Origin: Bordetella parapertussis
GTDB lineage: Bacteria; Pseudomonadota; Gammaproteobacteria; Burkholderiales; Burkholderiaceae_C
NCBI GenBank assembly: GCA_945900695.1
Contig: CAMDJU010000137.1
Coordinates: forward strand, 1-7,243
Length of the DNA: 7,243 bases
Direction: 5' to 3'
Part shown: positions 6,763 to 7,243 of the stretch, piece after piece
Numbering within the stretch: the stretch's first letter is position 1
Layout: every line of letters starts with the position of its first letter
Made by a program: the position numbers and the translations under genes
Notes under the pieces: model-generated
What the model was told of the DNA's origin: nothing
Databases searched by the model: none
The model's input: the letters and a program-made list of their open reading frames with translations, nothing else

Positions 6763-6768
6763 ATTCTA
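6763..6768 (-). promoter_or_regulatory. Possible -10 box for the FAD-linked oxidase
   Basis: The minus strand reads TAGAAT, 5 of 6 matches to the sigma-70 -10 consensus. A transcript from it would have a short leader of roughly 15-20 bases that includes the AGGAGA ribosome site. No convincing -35 box is seen at normal spacing, so this is tentative. If real, it lies inside the alternative 5' extension and supports the shorter protein. Confidence 0.3.
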
Positions 6769-6811
6769 GGCAAGCCACCATTTCGGCGCTTCATGGACAA
6801 TCGCCCCTGGT

Positions 6812-6830
6812 CCGGGGTCCAAAGCCCCGG
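6812..6830. repeat. Inverted repeat (hairpin) in the divergent intergenic region
   Basis: CCGGGG (6812-6817) pairs with CCCCGG (6825-6830) around a 7-base loop. GG at 6809-6810 can extend the stem with CC at 6831-6832 past a one-base bulge. No T-run follows on either strand, so it does not look like an intrinsic terminator. It may be an operator or leader structure, or chance in GC-rich DNA. Confidence 0.45.
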
Positions 6831-6842
6831 CCCGCATGGGCA

Positions 6843-6855
6843 GGCCTAGCAGGCC
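6843..6855. repeat. Short inverted repeat upstream of the adenosyltransferase
   Basis: GGCCT (6843-6847) and AGGCC (6851-6855) form a perfect 5-bp stem with a 3-base loop, about 50 bp before the adenosyltransferase start and 12 bp after the larger hairpin. Function unknown. Confidence 0.4.
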
Positions 6856-6894
6856 GCCTTCAACAAAAGCCAGGGCAGCGCGCTTTGGGCGCAC

Positions 6895-6900
6895 AGAGGA
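6895..6900 (+). promoter_or_regulatory. Ribosome binding site of the cobalamin adenosyltransferase
   Basis: AGAGGA, 8 bp before the ATG at 6909; good match and spacing. It confirms the start of a gene that is cut off by the window edge. Confidence 0.75.
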
Positions 6901-6908
6901 CACACCGC

Positions 6909-7243
6909 ATGGGCAACCGACTCACACAAATAGCCACCCGCACCGGCGACGACGGCACCACCGGCTTGGGCGACAACCGCCGCGTGAGCAAAAACAGCTT
7001 GCGCGTGCACGCCATGGGCGAGGTGGACGAGCTCAACAGCCACATTGGCGTGCTGCTGTGCGAAGCCATGCCTGAGGCCGTGCGCGAGTTGCTGATCGAG
7101 GTGCAGCACCAGCTGTTCAACCTGGGCGGTGAGCTGAGCATCCCGGGCTTTGAGCTGCTCAAGGCCGAGGCCGTGCTGGCCTTGGACCATGCCTTGGACG
7201 ACCACAACGCCGCCTTGCCCAAGCTGCAAGAGTTCATCTTGCC
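6909..7243 (+). CDS. ATP:cob(I)alamin adenosyltransferase, PduO type (3' end beyond window)
   Basis: Transfers the 5'-deoxyadenosyl group of ATP to cob(I)alamin to make adenosylcobalamin; a soluble trimer in characterised relatives. The frame is open from the ATG at 6909 to the window edge, giving 111 codons of a family usually near 185-190 residues. The ATP-binding N-terminal motif TRTGDDGTTGLGD is at residues 10-22. RVSKNSLRVHAMGEVDELNS (25-44) carries the family's V-D-E-L-N signature, QHQLFNLGGELS matches the next conserved helix, and the visible part ends in LQEFIL, which in the family runs into the LPGG segment. The catalytic arginine region would lie outside the window. AGAGGA, 8 bp before the start, supports this ATG. 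The gene diverges from the FAD oxidase. It could equally be annotated cob(I)yrinic acid a,c-diamide adenosyltransferase; the family is clear and the exact corrinoid substrate is not. Confidence 0.94.
   Translation, partial: MGNRLTQIATRTGDDGTTGLGDNRRVSKNSLRVHAMGEVDELNSHIGVLLCEAMPEAVRELLIEVQHQLFNLGGELSIPGFELLKAEAVLALDHALDDHNAALPKLQEFIL

Noticed and set aside
5705..6769. 354-codon open frame on the plus strand opposite the FAD oxidase
   Set aside because: It is antisense to a gene with clear family motifs. The His/Arg/Gly-rich product has no recognisable domain and reflects the codon bias of the minus-strand gene.
6740..6781. Upstream ATG at 6781 giving the FAD oxidase 14 more residues
   Set aside because: The extension contains the AGGAGA ribosome site and a TAGAAT -10-like box. 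The shorter start fits the family better.
6740..6908. Cobalamin riboswitch upstream of the adenosyltransferase or the oxidase
   Set aside because: No convincing B12 box with its partner conserved segments was found on the plus strand. On the minus strand CAGGAGAC resembles the box core, but it is the oxidase's ribosome site and lacks the neighbouring conserved elements. A covariance-model search would settle it.

Overview
This window looks like a chromosomal segment of a GC-rich betaproteobacterium, most likely Burkholderiales and plausibly Comamonadaceae. The basis is protein similarity judged by eye, frequent TTG leucine codons next to GC-rich wobble positions, and gene content (chromosomal-type parA-parB; an FAD-linked D-lactate dehydrogenase-type oxidase divergent from a PduO-type cobalamin adenosyltransferase). 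No database search was possible, so the taxonomic call is an inference.

Layout. Positions 27-5311 hold four closely packed plus-strand genes: parA (27-824), parB (839-1804), and two paralogous membrane-bound hybrid histidine kinases (1824-3560 and 3557-5311). Gaps are 14, 19 and -4 bp, which suggests one transcription unit. Its promoter would lie before the window, because only 26 bases precede parA. Both kinases have about six transmembrane helices, a HisKA/HATPase core and a C-terminal receiver. They have no PAS, HPt or DNA-binding output domain, so their phosphate must pass to a partner outside this window. The second kinase meets a minus-strand FAD-linked oxidase (5312-6739) with zero bases between the stop codons. 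A 169-bp divergent region (6740-6908) separates that oxidase from an ATP:cob(I)alamin adenosyltransferase, which runs off the right edge (6909-7243 and beyond).

How the genes work together. ParA and ParB are the origin-segregation pair: ParB loads at parS and slides as a CTP-dependent clamp, and ParA is the ATPase that moves it. No parS site was found here. The most unusual feature is the apparent co-transcription of two duplicated hybrid kinases with this segregation pair. This could be a functional link between membrane phosphosignalling and chromosome segregation or cell cycle, or simply housekeeping-operon read-through. The sequence cannot separate these. The two right-hand genes are ordinary metabolic genes (2-hydroxyacid oxidation and adenosylcobalamin synthesis).

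No tRNA, rRNA, CRISPR array, insertion sequence or other mobile element was seen. No gene-free stretch exceeds 169 bp.
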